Assembly: GCA_021769525.1 (NCBI GenBank)
Contig: JAETSQ010000011.1
Location: forward strand, 1-56,148
Direction: 5' to 3'
Length of the DNA: 56,148 nt
Source of the DNA: Oscillospiraceae bacterium
GTDB taxonomy: Bacteria > Bacillota > Clostridia > Oscillospirales > Ruminococcaceae
Part shown: positions 24,568-33,158 of the stretch, piece after piece
Numbering within the stretch: the first letter of the stretch is position 1
Layout of the letters: each line of letters starts with the position of its first letter
Program-made: the position numbers and the translations under genes
The notes under the pieces: model-generated
Told to the model about the DNA's origin: nothing
Database searches by the model: none
The model's input: the letters and a program-made list of their open reading frames with translations, nothing else

Positions 24568-25689
24568 TTAGATCACCACGGCCCCGTACCGCCGGGCGAT
24601 CTCCTCCAGGCGGTCCTCCGGCAGGAGGGAGCGGCTGTCCACGATAGCCCGGCCGTTGTAGGCGAAGAGGACGCTGTCCAGGGCCTCCTCGTCATCGCTG
24701 AGGAAGACGGCGGGAAGGCGGATGAGGTTGGCGTTGTTGCGGGAGATGCTGTACCCATCCTCCGGCGTCTCCGGCTGGATGCAGATGGCCTCCTCCCCCT
24801 CGTGCTCCAGGCGGATGATCTCGTCCGCCATGTCGCTTTCGCAGGGGATGGGGTCGGAAAACTCGATGCCCCCATCCAGGTAGAAGACCTGCTGCTCCCC
24901 CGCGGCCCAGATCTCCTCCTCCGAGAGGTAATCTACCTTGGGGACAGACGGGGACGGCGCCTCCGCCAGGGTCCGGGCAGCGGCCTCCGCCTCCGGCTCC
25001 CCCGCCCCCCAGACACCCTGCCACACCGCCCCCAGGGCGGTCAGGCGGGCGATCCGGCTGGCAAAAAGCTCCTGGGCCTCCGGGACGGGCAGCCCCCCGG
25101 CCAGGTCCCTGGTGATGGCGATGAGGGGGACGCGGGGGTAAGGGGCCACCATCTCCAGCGGCTCCTGGAGGATGCCCGCCACCGCCGAATAGAAGCCGAA
25201 GGCGGCGATGCCCAGCTCCTGGAGGGTGACAAAGGCGGAAAGGATGTTGCCGCCCCGCAGCAGATCCTCCCCCTCCCCGGCGATCTCCATGGTGACATAC
25301 ACCGGCAGCCCCGCCTGCCTTGCCCCCAGCACCCCGGCGCGGGCCTGGAGGAGGCTCCCGGCCCGGTGGATGAGGACGGAATCCGCCCCGCTTTCCTGCG
25401 CCAGGCGGGCGGCGGCGGCGTAGTGCTCCGCCCCCTGGGCAAAGGGCAGCTCCCCATAGGGCTCCATAAAGAAGCCTCCGGCGGGGAGCTGGGCGCAAAG
25501 CTCCGCCCCGGCGGGGCAGCCTGCCTTGGCCTCCCCCAGGAGTTTTTCCGCCTGGGCGGCCCAGGTCTTGTCAAAGAGGCCCTCCGGCAGGGGGACCGCC
25601 AGCACCGGCAGGGCTCCCGCGGCCTCCACCACAGGGCAGAGGTCCCGCTGAGCGTATTCCAGAAAAAAACGTCGTCGGTGGGTATCCAT
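24568..25689 (-). CDS. Homocysteine S-methyltransferase-like protein without the zinc cysteines
   Basis: 373 aa from the ATG at 25689; the longer frame runs into the hairpin region. It resembles the N-terminal homocysteine-binding barrel of cobalamin-dependent methionine synthase: GADSVLIHRAGSLLQARAGVLGARQAGLPVYVTMEIAG, then a LQELGIAAFGFYSA strand. Its end (YNGRAIVDSRSLLPEDRLEEIARRYGAVVI) looks like the beginning of a pterin-binding domain, where it stops. The metal-binding Cys of the family are missing: FGFYSA replaces the usual GVNCS-like strand and WQGVWGAGEP the GGCCGTTP loop. The five Cys present lie elsewhere. It is therefore probably not a classic zinc methyltransferase. kptA follows at 92 bases. 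Confidence 0.65.
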   Translation of the reverse strand: MDTHRRRFFLEYAQRDLCPVVEAAGALPVLAVPLPEGLFDKTWAAQAEKLLGEAKAGCPAGAELCAQLPAGGFFMEPYGELPFAQGAEHYAAAARLAQESGADSVLIHRAGSLLQARAGVLGARQAGLPVYVTMEIAGEGEDLLRGGNILSAFVTLQELGIAAFGFYSAVAGILQEPLEMVAPYPRVPLIAITRDLAGGLPVPEAQELFASRIARLTALGAVWQGVWGAGEPEAEAAARTLAEAPSPSVPKVDYLSEEEIWAAGEQQVFYLDGGIEFSDPIPCESDMADEIIRLEHEGEEAICIQPETPEDGYSISRNNANLIRLPAVFLSDDEEALDSVLFAYNGRAIVDSRSLLPEDRLEEIARRYGAVVI

Positions 25690-26410
25690 CATTTTTATCC
25701 TTTCACATTTTCGTATCGTTGGACCTTCGGGGGAATTTTTGTGAGGGCAGGATTTTTCTCGGAGGTTTTCGCTCCCGCAAGCCCGCCGCCGCAGGCGGCG
25801 GCCCCGCAGGCCGTAGGCCGGAGGGGGTATCATCCCCGAAGGGGATCATAAATAGCCCCGCAGGGATAAGAAGGTGTGGGGCGTTTGCCCCACCCTCTGG
25901 GAGGGTCCAGGCTGCGCCAGCAGGCGCGTTTCGAGGCCAACCGCCGCGAAGCGGCGGCTCTTGGGCCGAGATGGGAACCCCCCGGTGGGATTATCAAGGG
26001 CAAAGCCCTTGAGCCGTTCTTTCCCCCCTTTCTGTCGGTACAGAAAGGGGGTCCCCGCCGGATAGGCGCAGGCTGATTAAGCGGGTGCCGCTTGTTCTGG
26101 CCCAAAGTAAAACTCAGCAATCGGACAGCTTCCCAGGTAGGAACTCCCTCCGTCACGGCTTCGCCGTGCCACCTCCCTCGGCGAAGGAGGCTTAGTCCCT
26201 GCGGGGAGAACCCCTCCTGTCGCCTGCGGCCAGCCCTGACGGGCCGCTACGCGTCCCTTCGGGCACGTGGGCTTCGCCCAATCCTCCCCTTTCAGGGGAG
26301 GCCCTGGCGAAGGCGGAAACCTTCGAGAGAAAGAAATCCCTACGGGGGGCAGGGGGTACAGGGGGACCTCCCCCTGTGCAGTCCTGGGCGGCAGCCCAGA
26401 CCAGCCGTAC
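25690..26410. other. Hairpin island downstream of argS
   Basis: A 721-base gene-free region packed with short palindromes, from about 25785 to 26400. Examples: GCCGCCGCAGGCGGCGGC (25785), ATCCCCGAAGGGGAT (25831), GGGGCGTTTGCCCC (25879), CCGCCGCGAAGCGGCGG (25941), CAAGGGCAAAGCCCTTG (25995), CCCCCTTTCTG/CAGAAAGGGGG (26024-26051), CACGGCTTCGCCGTG (26154), CCTCCCC/GGGGAGG (26283-26301). None of the open frames across it has homology or a ribosome site. Confidence 0.8.
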
Positions 26411-28105
26411 CTACATGATCTCCGGGGCAGAGATCTTGAGCAGCCCCAGCACATTGGCGATGACGGTGCGGGCAGCAGTGCAGAGGGCCAGGCGGGCCTG
26501 CTGGAGGCTGTCCTCCTCCCCTTTCACCCGGCAGGTGTTGTAGAACTTGTGGAAGAGGGTGGCCACATCGTAGACATAGCGGGTCAGGCGGGCCGGGTCG
26601 TAGTCCCTGGCGGTATCGATGATCTCCTGGGGCAGCCGCCCCAGGCGGCGGATGAGCTCCCGCTCCTCCGGGGTGGAAAGGAGCTCCAGCTCCCGGTCCT
26701 CCACCGGCCGGGGAACGATGCCCTCGGCCCGGAGGTTCTTGAGGATGCTGCAAATGCGGGCGTGGGCGTACTGGACGTAGTACACCGGGTTGTCACTCTG
26801 CTCCTTCACCGCTAGGTCCAGGTCAAAATCGAAGCTGGAGCCGGGCTCCCGCATATTGAAGAAATACCGGGCGGCATCGATGGGGATCTCCTCGATGAGG
26901 TCCGCCAGGGTGATGGAGCGGCCGCTGCGCTTGCTCATCCGGTAGGGCTCCCCGTCCTTCATCAGGCGCACCAGCTGCATCAGCACGATGTCCAGCTTCT
27001 GGCCGTCCAAACCGATGGCGTCCATGGCCCCTTTGAGCCGGGCCACGTGTCCGTGGTGGTCCGCCCCCCAGATGTTGATGACCTTCTCGTACCCCCGGAC
27101 GGCGAACTTATTATAATGGTAGGCGATGTCCGCGGCAAAGTAGGTGGGGATGCCGTTCTGGCGCACCAGCACCTCGTCCTTCTCCCCGCCGAAGTCGGTG
27201 GCCTTGTACCAGACGGCCCCGTCCTGGCGGTAGATGGCCCCCATCTTGTCCAGCTTTTGGATGACGGCGTCGATGGCCTCCGGGTGGAGCCGGCTTTCCA
27301 GGAACCAGACGTCAAAATCGATGCGGTAGGTGGAGAGGTCCCGCTTCAGGGCCTCGATGTTTTTGGGGAGGGCGTACTCCACCAGCTTTTCCTTCCGCTC
27401 CTCCTCGGAAAGGGCCATCAGGCAGTCCCCGTGGGCTTCGGCGTAGGCCCTGGCGTGGTCCCGAATGTCCTCCCCGTGGTAGCCGTCCTCCGGGAACTCC
27501 ACCGCCTCTTCCCCCAGGAAGATCTGCCGGTACCGAGCGGAAAGGGACTTGCCGAACTTTTCGATCTGGTTGCCGGCGTCGTTGACGTAGAACTCCCTGG
27601 TGGTGTCGTGGCCGCTCCAGCTAAGGGCCGCCGCAAGCACGTCCCCGATGGCCCCGCCGCGGGCGTTGCCCATGTGCATGGGGCCGGTGGGGTTGGCGGA
27701 GACGAACTCCACCATCACCTTCTTGCCCTGGCCGTAATCGCTGCGGCCGTAGTCCGGGCCCTTCTCCAGGATGTCCCGGACCTGGGCCACAAACCAGTGG
27801 GGCTCCATAAAGAAATTGATAAATCCGGGGCCGGCCACCTCCCAGCGGGCGATGTCCGTCCCGGTGAGGTCCAGCCGGGCGGTGATAACTTCCGCCAGCT
27901 TCCGGGGGGCCATGCGGAAGGTTTTGGCGTTCACCATGGCGGCGTTGGTGGCAAAGTCCCCCTTGGCGGTATCGGCGGGGACCTCCACAGTGTATTCCGC
28001 CGGCTCTCCCTCCGGCAGCTCCCCGGCAGCCTGGGCGGCCCGGATGGCCTCCCGGATCATTCTGCGGATCTCTTCCTGGGTATTTGCGGCAACACTGATG
28101 GTCAT
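26411..28105 (-). CDS. argS: Arginyl-tRNA synthetase
   Basis: Class I synthetase charging tRNA-Arg. 564 aa, the normal length. The ArgRS HIGH-equivalent is in SANPTGPMHMGNARGGAIGD (about residue 118), the KMSK region reads YRMSKRSGRSITLADLIEE, and the C-terminal DALR anticodon-binding domain has the family start VQYAHARICSIL (about 445). It follows the DUF1934 gene by 14 bases, the same pairing as ywiB-argS in Bacillus, so the two are co-transcribed. Confidence 0.97.
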   Translation of the reverse strand: MTISVAANTQEEIRRMIREAIRAAQAAGELPEGEPAEYTVEVPADTAKGDFATNAAMVNAKTFRMAPRKLAEVITARLDLTGTDIARWEVAGPGFINFFMEPHWFVAQVRDILEKGPDYGRSDYGQGKKVMVEFVSANPTGPMHMGNARGGAIGDVLAAALSWSGHDTTREFYVNDAGNQIEKFGKSLSARYRQIFLGEEAVEFPEDGYHGEDIRDHARAYAEAHGDCLMALSEEERKEKLVEYALPKNIEALKRDLSTYRIDFDVWFLESRLHPEAIDAVIQKLDKMGAIYRQDGAVWYKATDFGGEKDEVLVRQNGIPTYFAADIAYHYNKFAVRGYEKVINIWGADHHGHVARLKGAMDAIGLDGQKLDIVLMQLVRLMKDGEPYRMSKRSGRSITLADLIEEIPIDAARYFFNMREPGSSFDFDLDLAVKEQSDNPVYYVQYAHARICSILKNLRAEGIVPRPVEDRELELLSTPEERELIRRLGRLPQEIIDTARDYDPARLTRYVYDVATLFHKFYNTCRVKGEEDSLQQARLALCTAARTVIANVLGLLKISAPEIM

Positions 28106-28119
28106 TTTACGGCGCTCCT

Positions 28120-28584
28120 TTATTGTTTCACTTCTTGTTCCTTTGTCTGGGCGGGCTGGGGGATCACCGAGACCATCACCTGGTTCTCGCTGGTGAGGGC
28201 GGTGTTCAGGTCCAGGGAATAGCCGAAGAAGATGTCCCCTCCCTCATCGGAAAGGCTGCTCTGAAGGCGGTCGCAGCTCACCCCGATGATCATGCTGCCA
28301 AAGCCCAGATCGTAGCTGCACTGGTGGCGCTTGCCCTTTTCCACGATGAGCTGGGTATTGACGCTGCCGGACCGGGTGAGGGTGACCCGCTCCTCCTTCT
28401 GCTCGTAAAGAAGAGTGGTCTTGGCTCCCTCAAAGCCGGTGGCCTCGCTCTCCTCGTAGGAGATGAGGTACCCCCCCTTCTGGCGGGAGAAGAAGCCGGT
28501 GGTGAGAAGCTCCACCACGTCGTCGTCCCCTCCGGCCCGCTGGATGCCCTTGATCTTGATAAGCGCTTCTCTCTTTTTGTTCAT
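28120..28584 (-). CDS. DUF1934 (YwiB-like) protein
   Basis: 154-aa predicted beta-barrel of the DUF1934/YwiB family, found next to argS in many Firmicutes. Typical strands: YLISYEESEATGFEGAKTTLLYE, RVTLTRSGSVNTQLIVEKGKRHQCSYDLGFG, and SLDLNTALTSENQVMVSV. No signal peptide; the function is unknown. GGA-rich site before the ATG at 28584 and a TATAAT in the right place upstream, although no clear -35 is seen. Confidence 0.85.
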   Translation of the reverse strand: MNKKREALIKIKGIQRAGGDDDVVELLTTGFFSRQKGGYLISYEESEATGFEGAKTTLLYEQKEERVTLTRSGSVNTQLIVEKGKRHQCSYDLGFGSMIIGVSCDRLQSSLSDEGGDIFFGYSLDLNTALTSENQVMVSVIPQPAQTKEQEVKQ

Positions 28585-28642
28585 CCTGTTCTTATGATTC
28601 CTTTCCCATTATATAGGCCAATCTGGGCTGCCGCCATCTTCT

Positions 28643-28693
28643 CCTTCTTTTTCTTCTTGCGAAAGAAGAAAAAGAAGCAAAAAGAAGAACGGC
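28643..28693 (+). repeat. Dispersed palindromic repeat, copy C
   Basis: CTTCTTTTTCTTCTT, loop, AAGAAGAAAAAGAAG, then tail CAAAAAGAAGAACGGCC. The preceding TGGGCTGCCGCC module is shared with copy E. Unlike the other copies it does not follow the 3' end of a gene on its own strand. Confidence 0.75.
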
Positions 28694-28807
28694 CAAAGCT
28701 ATCGATAGAAAGTGCGGGGCCCAAAACTCCAGGCACTCGCCTGCGTTCTGCTGCAAGCTCAAGCCCCCAAAGGGGGCGGGTAGGGCGAAAACCGGACGAA
28801 GTCCGGT

Positions 28808-28880
28808 CGTTCTTTTTGCTTCTTTTTCTCACGAGTGAGAAAAAGAAGTGGGGGCTGGGGCAACGCCCCAGATTGGCCAG
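28808..28880 (-). repeat. Dispersed palindromic repeat, copy D
   Basis: Minus strand: TGGGGCGTTGCCCCA hairpin, CTTCTTTTTCTCAC / GTGAGAAAAAGAAG palindrome, then GCAAAAAGAACGACC. It starts right after the murI stop in murI orientation. Confidence 0.75.
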
Positions 28881-28884
28881 GGGT

Positions 28885-29712
28885 CTACAGCGCCAGCCGT
28901 TCCAAGTCGCCGATGTTCACCGGGGCAACATCCCGCACCGGTTCCCCCAGGAACACCTCTGCCACGGTGGAAAAGCTCCCCCCGGCGTCGGTGACAAAGT
29001 ACCGGCGGCTCCCCCCTGCCTTTTGGGAGGAGAGAAGGCCCTGCTCCGCCAGGATGCCCTTGGCGGCGCGGGCGGCCTCCCGGCCGGAGCTCACAAGGGT
29101 CACCCCTTCTCCCAGGAAGGCCTGGATCAGCGGGGCCAGCAGGGGGTAGTGGGTGCACCCCAGGATCAGGGTATCGATGCCCTTTTTACGCAGGGGCGCC
29201 AGGTAGTGCTCCACCGCCGGGACGGCGATGGGGTCATCCGGGGCGATGTGCCCGTCTTCCACCAGGGGGACGAAGAGGGGGCAGGCCAGATCAAGGATGG
29301 TTATCGCCGGGTCCAGGGCCCGGAGGGCGGCGGGGAACTTGCCGCTGCGGATGGTGGCGGCGGTAGCGATAACTCCCACCCGGCCGGTGCGGGTCGCCTT
29401 TGCGGCGGCCTGGGCGGCGGGGGTCACTACCTCTATAAAGGGGCAGCCTGTTTTTTGGCGGAGCCGCTCCCCCGCCACCGAGCTGACGGTGCCGCAGGCG
29501 CAGACCACCGCCTTCACCCCCTGGCTCAGGAGAAAGGCGGCGTCCTCTTGGGCATAGCGGGTGATGACCTCCTCCCCGCGGGAGCCGTAGGGCACCCGCC
29601 CGGTATCGCCGAAATACAGGAGATCCTCCCCCGGCAGGAGGGCCGCCAGCTCCCGCAGGGCGGTGAGGCCCCCCAGGCCGGAATCAAAGACGCCGATGGG
29701 CCGGGTATCCAT
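28885..29712 (-). CDS. murI: Glutamate racemase
   Basis: Makes D-glutamate for peptidoglycan. 275 aa. The opening IGVFDSGLGGLTALREL carries the first catalytic-base region; the two catalytic Cys lie in VVCACGTVSSVAG (the usual ACNT is ACGT here, as in many Clostridia) and LILGCTHYPLLAPL. The start follows the ddl stop by three bases, so murI is the second gene of a ddl-murI cell-wall operon. Confidence 0.95.
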   Translation of the reverse strand: MDTRPIGVFDSGLGGLTALRELAALLPGEDLLYFGDTGRVPYGSRGEEVITRYAQEDAAFLLSQGVKAVVCACGTVSSVAGERLRQKTGCPFIEVVTPAAQAAAKATRTGRVGVIATAATIRSGKFPAALRALDPAITILDLACPLFVPLVEDGHIAPDDPIAVPAVEHYLAPLRKKGIDTLILGCTHYPLLAPLIQAFLGEGVTLVSSGREAARAAKGILAEQGLLSSQKAGGSRRYFVTDAGGSFSTVAEVFLGEPVRDVAPVNIGDLERLAL

Positions 29713-29715
29713 CCT

Positions 29716-30792
29716 CTACCCCTCCTCCCGCTCCAGCGCCAGCCGGATGAGCCGGGTCAAAAGCTCCGGGTAGCTCATGCCGGAGGCGGTCATCAGCTTG
29801 GGATACATACTGATGCTGGTAAAGCCCGGCAGGGTGTTCACCTCGTTGAGGATATAGCCCCCGTCCTCCAGGGCGAAGAAATCCACGCGGGCCAGCCCCT
29901 CGCACCCCAGGGCGCGGTAGGCCCGCACCGCCGCCTGGCGGATGGTCTCCGCCTGGGCCTCCGGGATGCGGGCGGGGATGTACAGGTCGGTGGAGCCGTC
30001 CAGGTACTTGCCCTCGTAATCGTAGAGGCCCCGCTTGGGGACGATCTCCCCCAGGTGCCGGGAGGGGGTTATACTCCCGGCGTTGCCCAGGACGGCGCAC
30101 TCCACCTCTGCCCCACGGACCGCCTCCTCCAGGATCACCTTCCGGTCCTCCCGGAAGGCGGTGTCCAGGGCAGCGGTGAGTCCGGCAGGGTCCTCCGCCC
30201 GGCTCACCCCCACGGAGGAACCGGCGCGGGCAGGCTTGACGAACACCGGCCAGCCCAGCTCCCCGGCCGCGGCGGCGGCCAGAGCCCGGTCATCCCGGTC
30301 CTCCTTTGCGGCGCAGAGCCAGCGGGCATTGGGGATACCGGCGGCGGTAAGGATGATCTTGGTAAGAGCCTTATCCATGCAGACGGCGCTGGCGGCCACG
30401 CCACACCCCACGCAGGGGATGCCGGCCAGCTGGGCCAGCCCCTGGACGGAGCCGTCCTCCCCGTTTTTGCCGTGGAGGGCGGGGAAAAGGACATCCACCG
30501 GGAGCCGCCGCCAGCCCTCCGTTTCCGGCAGCAGGAGGCCATGGTGCCCCCGGTCCGGGGAGAGGACCACAGGAACCAGGGCAGGGTCTTGCTCCCAGCT
30601 GCCGTCTGCGATGACCGCCGCAGAGATACCATCGGGGCAGAGGAACCATTTTCCCGCTTTGGTGATGCCCACAGGGAGGACATCCCACTGCCCCCGGTCG
30701 ATATTTTCCAGGATGGAGGCGGCGGTGAGGCGGGAGACCTCATGCTCGCTGGAGACCCCGCCGAAGACCACTGCCACTGTGCATTTACCCAT
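29716..30792 (-). CDS. ddl: D-alanine--D-alanine ligase
   Basis: ATP-grasp enzyme making the D-Ala-D-Ala dipeptide. 358 aa. N-terminal VAVVFGGVSSEHEVS; grasp loops PVFVKPARAGSSVGVSR and GAEVECAVLGN; omega-loop segment LYDYEGKYLDGSTDLYIPA with the tyrosine pattern of D-Ala ligases rather than D-lactate ligases; C-terminal metal site ILNEVNTLPGFTSISMYPKL. It belongs to the longer, VanA-like size class (about 350 aa). Promoter at 30834-30862; murI follows. Confidence 0.95.
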   Translation of the reverse strand: MGKCTVAVVFGGVSSEHEVSRLTAASILENIDRGQWDVLPVGITKAGKWFLCPDGISAAVIADGSWEQDPALVPVVLSPDRGHHGLLLPETEGWRRLPVDVLFPALHGKNGEDGSVQGLAQLAGIPCVGCGVAASAVCMDKALTKIILTAAGIPNARWLCAAKEDRDDRALAAAAAGELGWPVFVKPARAGSSVGVSRAEDPAGLTAALDTAFREDRKVILEEAVRGAEVECAVLGNAGSITPSRHLGEIVPKRGLYDYEGKYLDGSTDLYIPARIPEAQAETIRQAAVRAYRALGCEGLARVDFFALEDGGYILNEVNTLPGFTSISMYPKLMTASGMSYPELLTRLIRLALEREEG

Positions 30793-30833
30793 AAAAAAGC
30801 CCCCTGCTGTCTTTTGGTCTGTAATCTCAGTAT

Positions 30834-30862
30834 ACTATACCACATCCCCCGAATATGCGCAA
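30834..30862 (-). promoter_or_regulatory. Sigma-A-like promoter of ddl-murI
   Basis: Minus strand TTGCGC (30857-30862) and TATAGT (30834-30839), spacing 17, about 40 bases before the ddl start. Confidence 0.6.
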
Positions 30863-30923
30863 GCCGGAAAAAGGGGGCCGCACGCCCTTTTGTCCCCGTC
30901 TAAAAAACACCAGTACTCCGTTG

Positions 30924-30935
30924 GGAAACGTTTCC
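30924..30935. promoter_or_regulatory. Possible LacI-family-type operator
   Basis: GGAAACGTTTCC is a perfect palindrome with a central CG, as in LacI/GalR-family sites. It lies about 100 bases upstream of the opp -35 element. No regulator gene is adjacent. Confidence 0.35.
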
Positions 30936-31034
30936 TTGTGGAAAAGAATTGACTATAGCGAATAAAAAAACACTGCCGAGTATGTCCCTTTCATAGCAGA
31001 ATTGGCGAAATTCTGCCGGAAACGGCTTTTTTCC

Positions 31035-31064
31035 TTGACCAACGACGAATTCCTGTGGTATCAT
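31035..31064 (+). promoter_or_regulatory. Probable opp promoter
   Basis: TTGACC (31035-31040) and TATCAT (31059-31064), spacing 18, about 80 bases before the oppB start codon. Confidence 0.5.
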
Positions 31065-31145
31065 GATTCAATAAACTATCAAAATTATGCGGCTGCGCGG
31101 CGGATCGCCGGCCGGCTTATGATTTTACTAAGGAGAGTGACGCGG

Positions 31146-32063
31146 TTGGGCAAATACATTGTAAAGCGGATCGCCATGGGTATCTTGAGCGTTTTCATCG
31201 TCGCGACCCTGACCTTTTTTCTGATGAATCTGGTGCCGGGCGGCCCCTTCGTGGCGGAAAAATCCATCAGCAAGGCGGCCCAGGAGGCTCTGGAGGCCAA
31301 GTTCGGCCTGGATAAGCCCCTCCTCCAGCGCTACACCACCTATATGACCGATTTTCTCCACGGGGACATGGGCTTCAGCCTGCGGCAGCGGGGGCGCACC
31401 GTCTCGGACATCATCTTCTCCAAGTTCCCCGTCTCCGCCCGCCTGGCCGGCATCGCCGTGGTAGTGGCCCTCTGCGTGGGCATCCCCCTGGGGTGCATCT
31501 CCGCCTACAACCGGGGGAAGCTAGCCGATAACTTCATCATCGTCCTGGGGACCTGCGGCATCGCCATCCCCAGCTTCATCAGCTCGGTGCTGCTGCTCTA
31601 CACCTTTGGCAGCTGGCTCAAGATCCTGCCCACCATGGGCCTCAACGACGCCGTCTCCTATATTATGCCGGTGACCGCCCTGGCCATCTACCCCACTGCC
31701 TACATCACCCGGCTGATGCGCTCCAGCCTCCTGGACGTCATGGGGCAGGATTACATCCGTACCGCCAAGGCCAAGGGCCTTTCCAGCTTTATGATCCTCT
31801 TTAAGCACGCCCTCCGCAACGCCCTGCTGCCGGTGATCGCCTATGTGGGGCCCATGCTGGCCTCCCTGATGACCGGCTCCTTCGTGGTGGAGAAGATCTT
31901 CACCATCCCCGGCCTGGGGCGGGAGTTCGTCTCCTCCATCACCAACCGGGATTATACCATGATCATGGGTACCACCATCATCCTGGCCGCCCTGGTCATC
32001 GCCGCCAATGTCATCGTGGATATTCTTTATAAGATCATCGACCCCCGCATCAAGCTGAAGTAA
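31146..32063 (+). CDS. oppB: Oligopeptide ABC transporter permease OppB
   Basis: First membrane subunit of the Opp importer. 305 aa from the TTG at 31146 (AGGAGA nine bases upstream), which gives the usual OppB start GKYIVKRIAMGILSVF; the longer frame from 31002 adds a non-homologous leader. Six helices, with the DppB/OppB segment VPGGPF near residue 30 and the EAA-type cytoplasmic loop DYIRTAKAKGLSSFMILFKHALRNALLPV. Genes oppC, D, F and A follow on the same strand. Confidence 0.93.
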   Translation: MGKYIVKRIAMGILSVFIVATLTFFLMNLVPGGPFVAEKSISKAAQEALEAKFGLDKPLLQRYTTYMTDFLHGDMGFSLRQRGRTVSDIIFSKFPVSARLAGIAVVVALCVGIPLGCISAYNRGKLADNFIIVLGTCGIAIPSFISSVLLLYTFGSWLKILPTMGLNDAVSYIMPVTALAIYPTAYITRLMRSSLLDVMGQDYIRTAKAKGLSSFMILFKHALRNALLPVIAYVGPMLASLMTGSFVVEKIFTIPGLGREFVSSITNRDYTMIMGTTIILAALVIAANVIVDILYKIIDPRIKLK

Positions 32064-32083
32064 CGGAAAGGAGGAGAAACGCT

Positions 32084-33139
32084 GTGGAACATACCGAAAA
32101 CACCCCGGAGCTGGAAAAGCTCCCCCTTGGCCCGGACGACTTCTCCCCCGCCACCGCCGGCGAAAAAGAAAGCCTTGTTGTCATGCGGGAGAGCATCAAC
32201 TTCTGGGCGGACGGCTTCCGCCGCTTGCGGAAGAACAAGATCGCCATGGTGAGCCTTTTCTTCATCCTGCTCATCGTGATTTTCGCCTACGTCCTGCCCA
32301 GCTTCTGGCCCTACACCTACGATCAGCAGATCAAGTACAGCGAGAATCTTTCCGCCTTTGAATACGGAAAGACCGAGCTTGCGCGCATCGAGGCGGGGGA
32401 ATCGGTCTTCCCCCACATCTGCGGCACCGATAAGCTGGGGCGGGATTTTGCCGTCCGGCTGATGATGGCCACCCGCGTGAGCCTCACCGTGGGCATCGTC
32501 TGCTCCATCTGCGTGCTGGTCATCGGCGCCACCTACGGCGCCGTAGCGGGATTTTCCGGCGGCCTGGTGGACGATATTATGATGCGCTTTACCGACATCC
32601 TCTACACCATCCCGGACATCCTCCTCATCATCCTGCTGTCCATCACCCTCAAGCCCCGGATCCTCGCCCTGGCCGAGACACCGGGCTTTGAGTGGATGCA
32701 GAAGGTGGGGGCCAACCTCATCGCCATGTTCATCGTCTTTGCCCTGCTGTACTGGGTGGGGATGGCCCGCATCACCCGCAGCCAGGTGCTGGTGCTGAAG
32801 GAATCCGAGTATGTCACCGCCGCCCGCGCCCTGGGGGCCGGCAACGGGAGGATCATCCGCAAGCACCTTCTCACCAACTGCATCGGCACCCTCATCGTCA
32901 CCACCACCCTCCAGATCCCCGCCGCCATCTTCACCGAGAGCTACCTGAGCTTCCTGGGCCTCGGCGTATCGGCCCCCATGCCCTCCCTGGGCTCCCTGGC
33001 CACCGACGCCGTCAAGGGGATGAACACCTACCCCCATCTGCTGCTGCTGCCCGCCATCCTCATCAGCGTCACCATCCTGGTCTTCAACCTCTTTGGCGAC
33101 GGCCTGCGGGACGCCTTCGACCCGAAGCTGAAAAATTAA
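32084..33139 (+). CDS. oppC: Oligopeptide ABC transporter permease OppC
   Basis: Second permease. 351 aa; GTG start at 32084 with AAAGGAGG. An N-terminal cytoplasmic stretch of ~45 residues with the OppC_N helix (FRRLRKNKIAMVSLFFILLIVIF region) precedes the transport domain. The EAA loop is ESEYVTAARALGAGNGRIIRKHLLTNC. The periplasmic part between helices 1 and 2 is longer than in many homologues (about residues 75-130) and ends in the conserved GTDKLGRDF. Confidence 0.93.
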   Translation: MEHTENTPELEKLPLGPDDFSPATAGEKESLVVMRESINFWADGFRRLRKNKIAMVSLFFILLIVIFAYVLPSFWPYTYDQQIKYSENLSAFEYGKTELARIEAGESVFPHICGTDKLGRDFAVRLMMATRVSLTVGIVCSICVLVIGATYGAVAGFSGGLVDDIMMRFTDILYTIPDILLIILLSITLKPRILALAETPGFEWMQKVGANLIAMFIVFALLYWVGMARITRSQVLVLKESEYVTAARALGAGNGRIIRKHLLTNCIGTLIVTTTLQIPAAIFTESYLSFLGLGVSAPMPSLGSLATDAVKGMNTYPHLLLLPAILISVTILVFNLFGDGLRDAFDPKLKN

Positions 33140-33158
33140 AGGGGAGGAGAGAGATACT

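Larger units (their letters stand above)
28585..28884. other. Intergenic region with inverted repeat pair
   Basis: A 300-base gap between murI and the DUF1934 gene, filled by repeat copies C and D in convergent orientation and about 115 bases of unique sequence between them. No gene seen. Confidence 0.7.
30793..31145. other. Divergent intergenic region, ddl / oppB
   Basis: A 353-base gene-free region carrying the ddl promoter, a perfect 12-bp palindrome at 30924-30935 and the probable opp promoter. Frames extending upstream of oppB into it have no homology. Confidence 0.65.

Noticed and set aside
25785-26402. CRISPR array in the hairpin-rich region
   Set aside because: The palindromes differ in sequence and spacing; there are no identical repeats with unique spacers and no cas genes.
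28885-29712. MurI inactivated by ACGT in place of ACNT
   Set aside because: Both catalytic Cys remain and this variant is common in clostridial MurI.
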